Assembly: GCA_037951165.1 (NCBI GenBank)
Contig: JBBDHG010000032.1
Span: 8,671,001 to 8,735,000 of the forward strand
Length of the DNA: 64,000 nt
DNA from: Lophius americanus
Taxonomy: Eukaryota; Chordata; Actinopteri; Lophiiformes; Lophiidae
Direction: 5' to 3'
This document shows, one piece after another, positions 11,001 through 21,102 of this stretch. Both the position numbers and the translations under genes were made by a program. How positions within the stretch are numbered: position 1 is the first letter of the stretch; each line of letters starts with the position of its first letter. The notes under the pieces were generated by a model. The model saw only the letters and a program-made list of their open reading frames with translations, was not told where the DNA came from and did no database searches.

Positions 11001-12100
11001 TATATTTATAAGTAATGCTGAAACGGAGTTGCTTATTTCTGCAGAAAATGAATCCATTTCAATGTAAATGATTTTCAAGTTTTTTAATGCCAACATTCTA
11101 CACACATTTGAAGAGAGATTGTTGTTCTTTTCTGTAGAATTCGACATCGGGGCTCCAACAAAACATCACTGTTGACCTGAAACCAAAAAAAAAGAAAAGG
11201 CTAGTCCATCTCCAGTTTGCTGTGAACCGTATAGATTACAACTACACAGCAAAAACAACAACTGTGGAGTTTAGGTCAATACTTTTAAACTTTACATGGA
11301 GCTAAAATTATACATTTGAAAGTCTGAAATGTTCCACTAAGACAGAAATGCATCAATCGTTTCTATCGATAGAAATTGGCACCAGTAAACTCAGGGTAGT
11401 GTTCAATTTACACGAGACTTATGTGTTCAGAGTCAAACGCACCGTCAGTGTAAATGGACTTACTATATAAAGTTTATAAACTTTGCAAATTCTGGTTGTA
11501 TTTTGAGAAGACTAAGATTATTGAATAAGACATTTATGTCAAATAATATCAAATTAAGGGTGAAAAATGTGTGAAAAATGTAGGGGGTATCTCTTTGAAT
11601 AAATGGGACATAATATTCACAACTAGGTTTTTTTGTAGTGACTTTCATATGAAAGTTAAAGAAATTAAATGTTTAAGGAAATGCCCTTTTTATCTCCAGC
11701 GTTCATATGGAGGTCGCCAAGATGTCTGGGGAATGTGATGTCATGTTCTAAACTGTTACTGTGTTTTGAAAAATGGAGATTTTAAGATTTTAATTTAAAA
11801 GATCAAACAAAACAAGAGAAGCTATTACGTCAACCTCTATAGTATTTAGACCATCTTCCCATCCAGCCAGCTTTTCCATGAGAACAAGACACATTACCAA
11901 CTCCACCTCGTGATATAAGGGATAACTTGATGGAGAGGTAGCCTCCTCACTCAGAGAACAGTGGTTATAGCGTTAGTTGCTTCTGTTAGTTAGCTGAACA
12001 GTCTGGTTCTCAACTCTCTTACTCAGGGTTCACACCAAAACTCCACAATTCCACTTTTTTTTTTGTGTGGGTGGAGCCTAATGAAATCTGTGCAGGTGTG
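8041..12100. other. intergenic or long 3' UTR sequence between unc5c and bmpr1b
   Basis: No exon with family similarity is visible. The stretch has homopolymer runs (a G run near 8346, several T runs between 9240 and 9500) and short chance reading frames such as those at 8690-9049 and 10116-10361 without recognisable motifs. It may belong to a long unc5c 3' UTR. Confidence 0.5.
10557..10562 (+). terminator. possible distal polyadenylation signal for unc5c
   Basis: A single AATAAA on the plus strand 2.7 kb past the unc5c stop. AATAAA is frequent by chance in sequence this AT-rich, so this is only a candidate for a long 3' UTR isoform. Confidence 0.2.
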
Positions 12101-12139
12101 TTATTGTGATGAAATCAACTCTATTAACAAATACGCTGA

Positions 12140-12800
12140 ACACCATTGGAATCTGAAAGTGATCAAATTACAAAAGTGGGAGAAGAAATCAACTTAGAAA
12201 TATTTAACATTGAGGTTTCAACCCTCCGGTTTATGCTTTGTAGTAGTTTCCGGATGCCGTCCCGTGGAGGGACTGAGTACAATTCTAATTTAGGAGCAGA
12301 GGTATTTCTGAGGAGGAAGAATGATATGCTGAAAAGAACAGCAGGACCCGCAGTGAGACATGACGCTGGCACAGTGACGCTCTGGGAGTGTTTGTCATCG
12401 TTGCATACTTGAAACCTGCAGCGCATTGATTCCGTCAGGTATTAAGAAAATCTGGGGGGAAACATGTTGATGCTGAAGCTTTTGCATCACAGGACGTTCC
12501 AAAAGGACAATGATTCCAAGCAGACCTAAAAAGTCCACCAAGACTTGACTTTAGAAGTCGTCCCTGGAACATTCTGGAGGACTCAACTTCATCGCCTGAC
12601 TGTTTCCCCAGGAAAATTTCTAATAGAATTGAAGAAGGTGGTTGCAGCACGTAAATTACACAACTTGAGGCCTTGGTCCACGAGGAATGGGCTATGATTC
12701 CTCTAGATTTCAACTAGTAGCAGGAGTCTCTCTTTGTATCACATTTGCAGCAGTCATTGCAGCAAAAACATCTCCACAAGGTACATAAGATGCTCCTCAC
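12140..12800 (+). mobile_element. decayed Tc1/mariner-like transposon fragment
   Basis: Read on the plus strand with frame changes, the sequence carries the late part of a Tc1-type transposase. A stretch around 12493-12530 reads like FQKDNDSK, matching the catalytic FQQDNDPKH motif with substitutions. A later stretch around 12630-12700 reads KKVVAARKLHNLRPW followed by TRNG, like the C-terminal end of Tc1 transposases. Stop codons and frameshifts interrupt it, so it is inactive. I could not define the inverted terminal repeats, so the boundaries are approximate. Confidence 0.45.
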
Positions 12801-13263
12801 TGCTCACAAAGAGTGACATCTGCTGCAATCAGCTAGTTTAATTCATCTTTTGTCATTACATTTTTCCAAACAGCCGATAAATATATTATATTTTGTCAGT
12901 AAAGCTGATATAAAATAGAGTGAATAATTTTGCCAGGAGGACGGGTCAGAAAGGCAATTTGAAGACCATGAATAAATATATAGCGTACATTTGATTTGCA
13001 TTCTACGTTTCTTCTCTGGGGGAAAATACATGTAGGTTCTCTCAATACTTTTTTGAATTAAGCACCATGAAGGAGATTAACTTAAAGAAGAATATCCTCC
13101 TTAACGTGCCGTGCGCACAGCAGCTCGGGTGTTTCAAAATGAGAATATGCCACCTTCTCTTAAAACATACGGAAGATAAGAAATATGTGGAAGCCTCTCC
13201 TCAGCCAGAGGCGTCGCATTCAGCCGCCACAAACTGCATCAGCCACGTGGATGAGTGAAACAC

Positions 13264-13269
13264 TTTATT
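13264..13269 (-). terminator. possible bmpr1b polyadenylation signal
   Basis: AATAAA on the minus strand (TTTATT on plus), 1.39 kb past the bmpr1b stop. It is the most distal of several candidates in correct orientation. Confidence 0.35.
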
Positions 13270-14455
13270 GTTCAACCTTTTTACTGAAGAAAAACACCAC
13301 TTTCTCTCACAGGCAACTACAGTAGATAACGATTAAATAATAAGGCACAAAAGCCAGTAGGAAAGAAAGGGCATTTAAAACAGAAAGAAATCCGCTGCAC
13401 CTTCAACAGTGACAAACAGTCGACAGGGACCACACGGCCTGCTGTAGCAGCTTAAGATGAACAGCCATTTGAGAAGAATCGCACTTGGCACCGCTTTGAT
13501 AGCAGACCACATGACAGCGGTGATTTAATGTCCAGCTTACGTACGCTTCCATGAAGGCAATGAGGCTCTAATCTTTCTTAAACGTATCCAGTAACAGTTT
13601 GAATAAGGGGGGAGACCCACCTATTAAAACCAGATTATACTCTTTTTTTTAAATGACTAAACTATCATCTGATTTCAGTGAATAATTTACTATGTTGACA
13701 GTTCAACATCTACATTCATTGACATGTTCGAGGCAGCCTGGTGGTTTAGGAACATTGACCTTGTGATCAATTATGGTAATGGGACCGACTGGAGAGCTGG
13801 GGGGGTTTCCTAGGACCAGTCTTGACTATTTAGTGAGTTTGTCTTTATGCAGGTTTGTGTTTGTTAGAGAGCAAATAAACAGTTTTTATTGGGACATATA
13901 CATTTTATTTTTCACATATAGTCTCGGGGAGTCTGGACACTACATGGGAAAAAAAATACTTTTTCTTTTCTCATTACAGCTCAAAAATACAGGTTTTTGC
14001 CATTTTGTCAGTGCCAACAAATGTTACAAGGGTAAAATAAACTTTTAAAAGCCTCAAAAAACACTATTTTTCTGTCACACCGTGTCATTCATTGTAACAC
14101 AAGCAGTCAATATTTGAGTGACAGTGTCTTCAATCAGATAAGAGTATCAAAGCGATAGTGGTGGTGACAGTGTTCTAAAAGGAGGGGTCATGCTGCGATA
14201 ATGGATCGCGTCAGAGCACTTACGTTACTTTCTGTCAGGTGGACATTCATCTACAGGTAGGGTAGCTTTCACAGAAAGCAATGATAAAGGATTCCATTCA
14301 CTGGTCAGTAGCTTCTGTGTTTCTCTGCAGCTAAGAATCCGAGTCCGTCTCTTTCTCCGAGGACCTGTGGAGCACGGTCCGAACAATCGTCCAAAATGAC
14401 TACGTCCTATCTTCTCCGATGGACAGAACAGGGCCAAATAAATAGGGCCTGATTG

Positions 14456-14461
14456 TTTATT
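14456..14461 (-). terminator. possible proximal bmpr1b polyadenylation signal
   Basis: AATAAA in minus orientation about 190 nt beyond the bmpr1b stop codon. If used it would give a short 3' UTR. Confidence 0.3.
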
Positions 14462-14652
14462 TAATACATTTTAAATGGGGACTTAGATTGCAGAATTCGG
14501 AGCATCTGGACTCAAAGTGTGCCATACGCTGATCTCCAAGTGACGATCCTGCCTCCTTTTCCCAGGATGAAGGATTGTGCAGCCTCGACCAGGACCAGTG
14601 TGACTGTTAATGCCTTTTTCGTGTGTGCAAGTACACAACTGGCTGAACGCGC

Positions 14653-14778
14653 TCACAGCTTGATATCCTGGGATTCGGACATCTTTGCAAGTGTCTTTTT
14701 GACCCGTAGGGCTGTGAGGCGGGAGGCCGGGTTATGGGCCCAGCATTCTGTCATCAGCCTCCCCATCTGTCTGAGACA
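14653..14778 (-). CDS. bmpr1b: bmpr1b coding exon 11: end of kinase domain, stop
   Basis: Acceptor atctctgcag; 126 nt in phase 0 reading CLRQMGRLMTECWAHNPASR, LTALRVKKTLAKM and SESQDIKL before TGA at 14653-14655. This is the C-lobe end of the type I receptor kinase with the conserved ECWAHNPASR motif. The final SESQDIKL is characteristic of BMPR1B; BMPR1A ends differently. Confidence 0.96.
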   Translation of the reverse strand, partial: CLRQMGRLMTECWAHNPASRLTALRVKKTLAKMSESQDIKL

Positions 14779-14861
14779 CTGCAGAGATGTAGGATGAGAT
14801 TAGGAAGGTCATTTATTTTTGTGTTGGTGCACGCATAAGCAAAATGTTGGCAATATCTTAC

Positions 14862-14992
14862 CTCGTCACTGGTCCATCGATTAGGAAACGATGGTCGTAG
14901 TTTCTTGATGCAGACCACCTCTTTCATATCTTCATACGAAGGGTCTGTGGGGACTAAATCATGGTAGGGCAACTGGTACTCTTCTAGGATCC
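14862..14992 (-). CDS. bmpr1b: bmpr1b coding exon 10: kinase C-lobe
   Basis: 131 nt, beginning with two bases that complete a Gly codon and ending in phase 0 at GAG|GTAAGA. It reads ILEEYQLPYHDLVPTDPSYE, DMKEVVCIKKLRPSFPNRW and TSDE. The segment YQLPYHDLVP and RPSFPNRW is a family signature of BMP type I receptors. The introns on both sides are very short (83 and 72 bp). Confidence 0.96.
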
Positions 14993-15064
14993 CTACAAAT
15001 AAGAAGCGAGGTTTGACAACGAGTCCTTTCATATAGAAGGATTTCATAATTTTGCTGCATTTAC

Positions 15065-15240
15065 CTCCTGAGACGCAACGGCGAGCAATCTCCCAGAGTA
15101 TGAGCCCAAAGCTGTACATGTCGGCCATGATGTATGACTGGAAATGACTTTTGTTCAGAGTCTCGTCCAGAACCTCAGGAGGCATGTATCGCTTTGTGCC
15201 CACTTTGGTGTTCGGAGGGATGTCCACCTCGTTGGTGTCG
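15065..15240 (-). CDS. bmpr1b: bmpr1b coding exon 9: activation segment to C-lobe
   Basis: 176 nt with acceptor ttcactctgcag and donor GAG|GTAAAT. Reads DTNEVDIPPNTKVGTKRYMP, PEVLDETLNKSHFQSYIMAD, MYSFGLILWEIARRCVSGG. It contains the activation-loop end and the GTKRYMPPEVL substrate-recognition motif that marks serine/threonine receptor kinases, followed by the ADMYSFGLILWE helix. Confidence 0.97.
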
Positions 15241-15398
15241 CTGCAGAGTGAAGAGATCAAGTTAACCGTTTTAAATTAAGGATGAATTAAATGTGCACAC
15301 TACCTTTGAAATGGTCTAAAATAACATTTTTTGATTTATGATCACTTCCAACCATCTCCCAGAGTTTTTTTCAACCACGTTTTACCCGTGACACTCAC

Positions 15399-15696
15399 CT
15401 TATAAACTTGACTGCCAGTCCTAGGTCAGCTATACAACAAGTCCCATTTCTTTTGACCAGTATGTTCTTACTCTTCAGATCCCGGTGAGCAATGGCCGGT
15501 TTGCCTTGGGTGCCAAAGATCTCGGTGTGAAGGTGACACAGGCCCGACACAGAGGAGTAGGCGAGCCGCAGCATGGCTTTGCTGTCCAAAGTTGTTGATT
15601 TGAGGTAGTCGTACAGAGAGCCGTTTTCGTGGTAGTCGGTGATCAGGAAGAGCTGCGTCCAGGATCCCGTTCCTTTAATATCAGCAGCTATAAAAC
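15399..15696 (-). CDS. bmpr1b: bmpr1b coding exon 8: L45 loop, catalytic loop
   Basis: 298 nt, acceptor tgattcacag, donor AAG|GTGAGT. It begins GFIAADIKGTGSWTQLFLIT. The AADIKGTGSW segment is the L45 loop, which in this family selects SMAD1/5/8. It continues through NGSLYDYLKSTTLD, LCHLHTEIFGTQGKPAIA, then the catalytic loop HRDLKSKN (residues 370-377) and ADLGLAVKFI. The metal-binding motif is DLG, not DFG, which is normal for type I receptors. Confidence 0.97.
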
Positions 15697-16539
15697 CTGT
15701 GAATCAGAGAATGAAGCCAGTCCAGCGTTGGTGGTCTGTCTGTTCAACTGCAGGGTTACAGAAGAACGAATGGCCTGATATTCTCCTTGAAACTAGAAGT
15801 TCTAGTGCTAGAAGCAAGAAGCAAGAAGAAGAAGAAGCGTAGGCCGGGGAGTTGACAAACACACAAATTAAATTCAATTGCAGGATTTTCGTCCACAGAA
15901 GTGATCAAGGGTGGGTGAGCAAACCAGACAATAAATGAAGATGGCGAGACCAAAAAGGCGAAAGGGTAAAAAGATAATTTCCAATCTTTTGACAGAAGTT
16001 ATAAAGTTGAGTTATAAAATGCAGTAACGACTGTAGAAGGAAGAATTGTGAATTACAGCACTAAGCCTGAACTTTTTTTTACTTTACAGGCAAGAGATCT
16101 TTTGCCCCACTACTTAATTGCGATGCATCTTGTGCTCCTTAATTATGCAAGCTTTGGTTTGCAATCTGTTGCTGTCTACTTTATAATTTGTTGTGGTGTA
16201 CTGTTTCTGGTTGTAATTGATTGGTTTTGGCTGCGGCGTGGGTGAGGCAAACTTACCCATGGGAGCGGAACTCCCACTATGGCAAGTTTTAATTGTTTTA
16301 ATTGCTTCAAAACTTTGCAACCGACAGATACAATGTTTCCACCTGTTAGGTGATAATTAGTTAAACATTTTGAACACCTAATCGCAATGGAGCACCAAGA
16401 ATATTCTTGATTGATTTTAAAGCCAATTAGAAAACAAAGAAATAGTCTTTGGAGTTGCACAAAGACAAAAATCAGACAGAAGTAACACGAAGCAGTAACA
16501 AGAAGAAGAGATGTAACCAAAGGCAGAATCCAGTCTTAC

Positions 16540-16732
16540 CTAGTATATTCTCATGTCTCATCAGGACGGTCTGGTAAATCTCACTCTCTCTGGACCAACT
16601 GGCCTCATCAGTGGTGAAGAAAACTTTGACAGCTACCTTTTCTCCTCTCCATCTGCCCATCCACACTTCTCCATACCTCCCCTTGCCTATCTGCTTCACC
16701 ATCTGGATGTGCTTCGCTATGGTTCTCTGCAC
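16540..16732 (-). CDS. bmpr1b: bmpr1b coding exon 7: kinase N-lobe
   Basis: 193 nt, acceptor after aagcaaaaagcttcag-like tract ending in CAG, donor TAG|GTAAGA. Reads VQRTIAKHIQMVKQIGKGRY, GEVWMGRWRGEKVAVKVFFT, TDEASWSRESEIYQTVLMRH, ENILG. It holds the glycine-rich loop GKGRYGEVW (251-259) and the ATP-anchoring lysine in VAVKVFF (Lys271, equal to Lys231 of the 502-residue human form). Confidence 0.97.
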
Positions 16733-17060
16733 CTGAAGCAAAAAGAAGTTAACCGCATAATGTTAGATTAACCCTTGGATAACTGGTCGCCCCCCACTGT
16801 GTTTCATCACATCCCAAATGAATGACCCTCAGAGGGGTAGAGGAGCTAACCTGGAAAATTAGGAGAAGTTTTTAATAGTTTTGGCAGGTTGTTTACCAAA
16901 GTGTACAAATACCAAAACACAACAATCTTATATGTAGTAAATCACGCAAATTATTCGTAGATGGAAGTACAAAAAGCAATATTTAATCCAATTGGATGTC
17001 CCGGGCCTAAACGTGTGCTGATCTGTTGTGCATCTTTTGACTGCAATGTGTCCGACTCAC

Positions 17061-17199
17061 CAATAGAGGGAGCCCGGAGCCCGAGCCAGAGCTTTGTGAC
17101 TGCTCTATTAGGTCCTTCAGGGATTCTCCTGGGGGGCTGTAGGTCTCATCCTGCTCCAGACCGATACTGTACCGAGGGTGAGACTGTTGCCTTTTATAT
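17061..17199 (-). CDS. bmpr1b: bmpr1b coding exon 6: juxtamembrane region and GS box
   Basis: 139 nt, acceptor gtttttcag and donor TTG|GTGAGT. Reads YKRQQSHPRYSIGLEQDETY, SPPGESLKDLIEQSQSSGSG, SGLPLL. The SGSGSG run (residues 226-231) is the GS box phosphorylated by the type II receptor to switch on the kinase. The exon ends in phase 0 just before the kinase N-lobe. Confidence 0.97.
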
Positions 17200-17318
17200 C
17201 TGAAAAACAAAGTTAGGATACTGAAAAACATGCACTGTTATATATAATGTCTATTAATATCTTCAGGTCTTCAAGGAGCATGAATGAAGGGTTGAGACTT
17301 TTTCATGTTCACGTTTAC

Positions 17319-17415
17319 CTGCAGTAGTAGAAGAGAATAATGGCGACCAATATGATGCTGCACACAGGGACTGAAATCAACATTGCCATGTGGTGGATCT
17401 TCCCATTGACATACA
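17319..17415 (-). CDS. bmpr1b: bmpr1b coding exon 5: transmembrane segment
   Basis: 97 nt with acceptor ctctctctag and donor CAG|GTAAAC. It encodes YVNGKIHHMAMLISVPVC followed by SIILVAIILFYYC: one hydrophobic membrane-spanning helix (about residues 166-187), flanked by the extracellular GKIHH motif that matches GPIHH of tetrapod BMPR1B. Confidence 0.95.
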
Positions 17416-18136
17416 CTAGAGAGAGAATGAGGAGGAGGAAGAGAGAAAAGGTTGCAGGTCAAAAGAGAGTGGCAAGATGAATGTAGAGAAAGGATGTTTC
17501 CTGCTTTCAGTCTTGAGGTCATTGATTCACAATATTGCAACAATATATTTAAGATTTCTAAAATATCTAAGATTACTCTGAAATCCCTCATAAAGAGTCT
17601 TCCAAGTCTTTGGAAATAATTGGGGATACGGCAAATCAAGTACAAATCAGATTTCACTCATCAATTCTTCATTTTGTTCATACAAACACTTTTTACCACC
17701 TGAAGGCCACAGATTACAGCGAGAGGAAGGCTTAACCCTATTCAATGAATTATCTTCTTGCTACCCTATGATGGGGTTTCAGATTGATGACCCTGCCCTC
17801 GATATCTGATGCGGCCTGAGATTTCCCTGGGATTCTAGGCTTACCGTTTCTGAAACACACAAAATCCGCTTACATTTGCACAAAGGGTGGTCAGCAGAGA
17901 TTTTCATGACACCTAGCAGCGGTCATGAGCTGCAGGACGGTTTTACAGTCACTCCCCCTGCCGCTAATTAAACCTTTTTTGAGTATCCTGACTAGGGCAT
18001 GATGATATTTATGAATTTAACCCCATAAGAAAACCCTTTTGGCATTATTTATTTCAACTGCCAACAGGAGAAAAAGTAGCGCATGAAAATCTTTCTTGCT
18101 TCATGGGAATGTTGTGAAAGGCTGATAGAAACTTAC

Positions 18137-18239
18137 GCGGAGGTTTGAGCGGCGGCAGAGTAGGATGCAGGTTTTTGTTACAGTAATCTTGCTCGGTGCA
18201 GCACTCGAGCGATCTTCTTTGACGGGGGGTCCAAATGTC
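18137..18239 (-). CDS. bmpr1b: bmpr1b coding exon 4: end of ligand-binding ectodomain
   Basis: 103 nt, acceptor gtctgccag, donor CGC|GTAAGT. Reads DIWTPRQRRSLECCTEQDYC, NKNLHPTLPPLKPP. The CC..C-N pattern (ECCTEQDYCNKNLHPTLPP) is the conserved end of the activin-receptor fold and supplies the last three of ten cysteines. The start DIWTPRQ is less conserved than its surroundings. Confidence 0.95.
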
Positions 18240-18479
18240 CTGGCAGACAGAAAAGGAATTTTTTTAATTATTTTTTACCATTTCATTCTTTTTGATCGCT
18301 TGTTGCTAAAAAAAAAACCCTGATTGGTCAACTGGGTGACGCATCGACATTTTAGCTACTAAGGTTATGCTTACATCCCCGACAGCAAAGGTTTACCCCG
18401 GAAAAGCCCACTGGGTTGTGCATGCAATCCCTCTGACCAGATTCCTTAAAATTAAATGTTAAACTATCTCTGGAAAACA

Positions 18480-18806
18480 AGAAAAAAAGTTCCCCTAGTG
18501 AGAACTATATGAACTATAAGAATAGAATTTGGTAGAGATCTCAGTGTCGATTCATAGACACCAAATTTGGACTAAATCAGATCAGAAATTGAAAAATGAT
18601 GGCTGAACAGGTGAAGCTCTCCCTAGTGTCCGGAATATGCAAGTCACCTTTCCCATAATCAACCCAGTTCTTCCTCACACTAAGGTTTATGTGGGTATAC
18701 AATTTGAAAACGTTCCATGAAAGAGTTTTTGAATCATGTAAAAACGAAGGATCTGCGGTGGACGCGGCGCGATGACAATTCCATAATATCCCCAACTTTT
18801 GGGGCA
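18480..18806 (+). repeat. dispersed repeat family A, copy in bmpr1b intron 3
   Basis: Starts near CCCCTAGTGAGAACTATATG, continues with CGATTCATAGACACCAAATT and CTCCCTAGTGTCCGGAATAT, then GACGCGGCGCGATGACAATT, and ends in the hairpin CCCCAACTTTTGGGG (18790-18804). Sequence after the hairpin differs from the other copies, so the hairpin is at or near the element's end. Confidence 0.65.
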
Positions 18807-18939
18807 TCTAATTTACCATCTGTTAATAAAATGTGATCAATCATGATTGAACGTAATAAGTTCCTTTTATGAAATGAAAGTTATGGGATGGAAGAAGAAA
18901 AAGTGATAATTTTTAAGAGATTGATTATTTTCTACTCAC

Positions 18940-19039
18940 ACGGCACTGAAATTCTGAACCACCAAGCCCCAAACAACCTGCAGTCAGGACCGGTACCCCT
19001 CCCTCCTCCTCCACCATGGTGAAACAGTAGCCATCGGTC
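18940..19039 (-). CDS. bmpr1b: bmpr1b coding exon 3: ectodomain
   Basis: 100 nt, acceptor attattctccag, donor CGT|GTGAGT. Reads TDGYCFTMVEEEGGVPVLTA and GCLGLGGSEFQCR. DGYCFTM and GCLGL are family signatures of BMP type I ectodomains; the segment lies in the ligand-contacting part of the three-finger fold. Confidence 0.95.
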
Positions 19040-19225
19040 CTGGAGAATAATATTTAGCAAAAGTAAGTAAGTGGTAGAGGCACCAACACGAACGCTCATG
19101 AATGCATTGTTAAAATCTCCAATAATAATTGATACTTCAGAACTGAGATGGCAGGCATCGATGCAGAACTGTGTGAGCACAAGCGTAAATGCTTTTATTT
19201 GTATTCATTCCACTGCTTACTCTAC

Positions 19226-19385
19226 CTGCACGTATTATTGGGTGAATCTTCGGGGCAGTGGTGATAACAGTGACACCACAGGAGTCTCTGGGAGGACACT
19301 GGAGCTGTGCTGTCAGCGCTCTCTTTCCCACTCTCTGCTGAGTCCTTGTTGGACGCTTTGAGCAGCATACTGTCCAATATGTTGC
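19226..19385 (-). CDS. bmpr1b: bmpr1b coding exon 2: start of mature ectodomain, alternative start codon
   Basis: 160 nt, acceptor catttcctag, donor CAG|GTAGAG. From the first full codon it reads NILDS then MLLKASNKDSAESGKESADS and, at the end, LLWCHCYHHCPEDSPNNTC with the first four ectodomain cysteines. The ATG at 19366-19368 aligns with the start of the 502-residue human BMPR1B (MLLRSAG). The five residues before it are open and resemble the stretch that precedes this Met in the longer human isoform, so translation most likely starts in the exon at 47.7 kb. No hydrophobic signal follows the ATG here. Confidence 0.93.
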
Positions 19386-19869
19386 CTAGGAAATGACAAA
19401 AAAAAAGAGATGAAACCTTTTGATGAGAGAGACTGAGGCGGAAAATAATGTCACATTCATAAATTGTAGATATATTATTAGTTTTGTTACAGAAGAGAGC
19501 AAAACCGCTGCCAAATTAGTGACTGCATTATTAACGCCAACACAGCTATGTATGGACTCTATGTTGTGAGGCGATGATTGGATTAGAAAATATCTTCCAT
19601 TTACAATTATTACAAAAAGACAAGTATTTGCAGTTTCTAGTGAGATAAAAAAGAAATGGTTGTAAATGGCAAAATGAAAGGGAAATATTAAGTATTCAGT
19701 AGAAGCAAAGTTTTTAAGCTACAGTATACAGACAGTTCCAATATACTAAATACTGGCAATAGCAATTACCAAAGAACATCAGTTTTCAATGCACATATGG
19801 AGGAATTTCATTTTTATATAACACATATTAAATTAGATATTACGATATTTGCATATTAGAAATTATAGC

Positions 19870-20100
19870 CTAAAAACTTTAGGAGATAAAACTCCCCCTA
19901 GTGGCAGAAATATGCAAATACCCATTCCAAACTCAATCCTGTTCGTCCTCACACTAAGGTCTGTGGGAGTGTAGCATTTTGAAATGATCCATGAAATAGT
20001 TGAAATAGGTGAAATAGCTTTGAGTAATTGCGTTAGCAGGAAGGGAATGCAGAAGAGGCAAAGATGATTATTCCATAACATCCCCGACTTTTCAAGGACG
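19870..20100 (+). repeat. dispersed repeat family A, 5'-shortened copy
   Basis: Begins with ACTCCCCCTAGTGGCAGAAA, includes TTCGTCCTCACACTAAGGTC as in the 18.6-kb copy and ends in TCCCCGACTTTTC, a decayed form of the terminal hairpin. It lies just beside the exon-like frame at 20178. Confidence 0.65.
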
Positions 20101-20177
20101 TAATCAACTGTTTTATTCCCGTGATATCACTGATGAGATACTGCCGCAGCAGGTGCAGTTCATCCACGCAAGATCTA

Positions 20178-20346
20178 CCTGGATGTTTCAAAAGATTCTC
20201 TGGGAGGGAAGATAAAAATCTTCACTCCCAAATCTCTGTTCAGCTGCCGTCTTGATGAAGCGACGAGGTCAAAGTCCAGCAAGTATCGACTCTGTGCATT
20301 CTCCACATTCACATCATAAACCCACTCCACATAATGACTGCCAGTA
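20178..20346 (-). other. unassigned exon-like open frame in bmpr1b intron 1 (candidate c)
   Basis: On the minus strand an acceptor-like tract (gtttcatttttag) is followed by a 169-nt open frame that reads TVTGSHYVEWVYDVNVENAQ (first residue split), SRYLLDFDLVASSRRQLNRD, LGVKIFIFPPRESFETS and stops at TAG, which is also part of a donor-like CAG|GTAGAT. An AATAAA hexamer lies about 60 nt beyond. The composition is protein-like (alternating hydrophobic residues, no low complexity). I do not recognise the family. It may be a chance frame, a terminal exon of a nested gene, or an alternative exon reached from bmpr1b exon 1. Confidence 0.25.
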
Positions 20347-20570
20347 ACTAAAAATGAAACTGTAGAACAGATAACGGGGAAAGAAAGATAGTGAACACCT
20401 GTAGAAAGTGTTCGCCAGCATCAACCCTTTTCTCTCTCTTATATTGAGTAGAACTCTGAGATATGGAAAAGAGTTCCTTTTTTTTCAAAAGTTCATTTCT
20501 GTCAGTTGAGGGGAAATTGCATCAGGAAAAAATGTTTTTTTTCCCTCTTCTGCAAGATTTTCACTCTTAC

Positions 20571-20640
20571 CAGTGCGGACATCGACACCAGATGCTGATA
20601 TGCCTTCCTCTCCCAGACAAACTAGTAGCAGATCCAGAAT
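20571..20640 (-). other. unassigned exon-like open frame in bmpr1b intron 1 (candidate b)
   Basis: A 70-nt stretch reading ILDLLLVCLGEEGISASGVD then VRT, ending at a donor-like ACTG|GTAAGA in the phase needed by the frame at 20178-20346. The acceptor side (GATCAG) lacks a pyrimidine tract, so this is weak support. No family is recognised. Confidence 0.15.
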
Positions 20641-21102
20641 CTGATCTTATACTCAGTTTTTCAAACTTAACTCAATCTAAGAACATATTTCAAAAGCAAG
20701 TGCGTCTCTTGAAGAACAAGTATATATGCCTCAATCGACGAGACATTTGTTTTTCTTGCTGTGAGTGTGTGGCAAAATGAAGTAATTGTCATGGGATTTT
20801 CTTAAAATTAAAGTATATAAAAAGTAGATCTATTTTCATATAGATAAAAACTATTCAATATTTCACAGAAAGACGTTATATCTCCATCTCTCACTCTCTC
20901 AGGCATGTGGCTGATGGTCTGCGGTTTTCCGCTAAATCTACTTCACTTTTCCCTCTTTATTCCCTTCTCTTCGCTCATGTGGTAAATCACTGATCCAACT
21001 TGATTGTTTGCTCACTTGTCTTCGGTATAATAGTTCCATTATGAAACAATGCTCTGAGGCAGGGGATTTTTTTTATATTTGAAGCTCTCGCATTTCACTT
21101 AC

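Larger units (their letters stand above)
13264..14652 (-). other. bmpr1b: probable bmpr1b 3' UTR
   Basis: Non-coding sequence downstream of the bmpr1b stop on the minus strand. Reverse-complement AATAAA signals occur at 14456-14461, 13904-13909, 13885-13890 and 13264-13269, so several 3' ends are possible, up to about 1.4 kb long. No conserved reading frame is seen here; the plus-strand frames at 13773-14048 and 14519-14797 lack any recognisable family. Confidence 0.5.

Noticed and set aside
14754..15260. One long minus-strand bmpr1b reading frame of 168 codons
   Set aside because: It reads through two short introns (14993-15064 and 14779-14861); the true exons are shorter and have clear splice sites.
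20178..20346. Possible TGF-beta prodomain exon
   Set aside because: The pattern LLDFDL followed by LGVKIFIF loosely recalls prodomain strands, but no cysteine-knot exon follows and the match is too weak to name.
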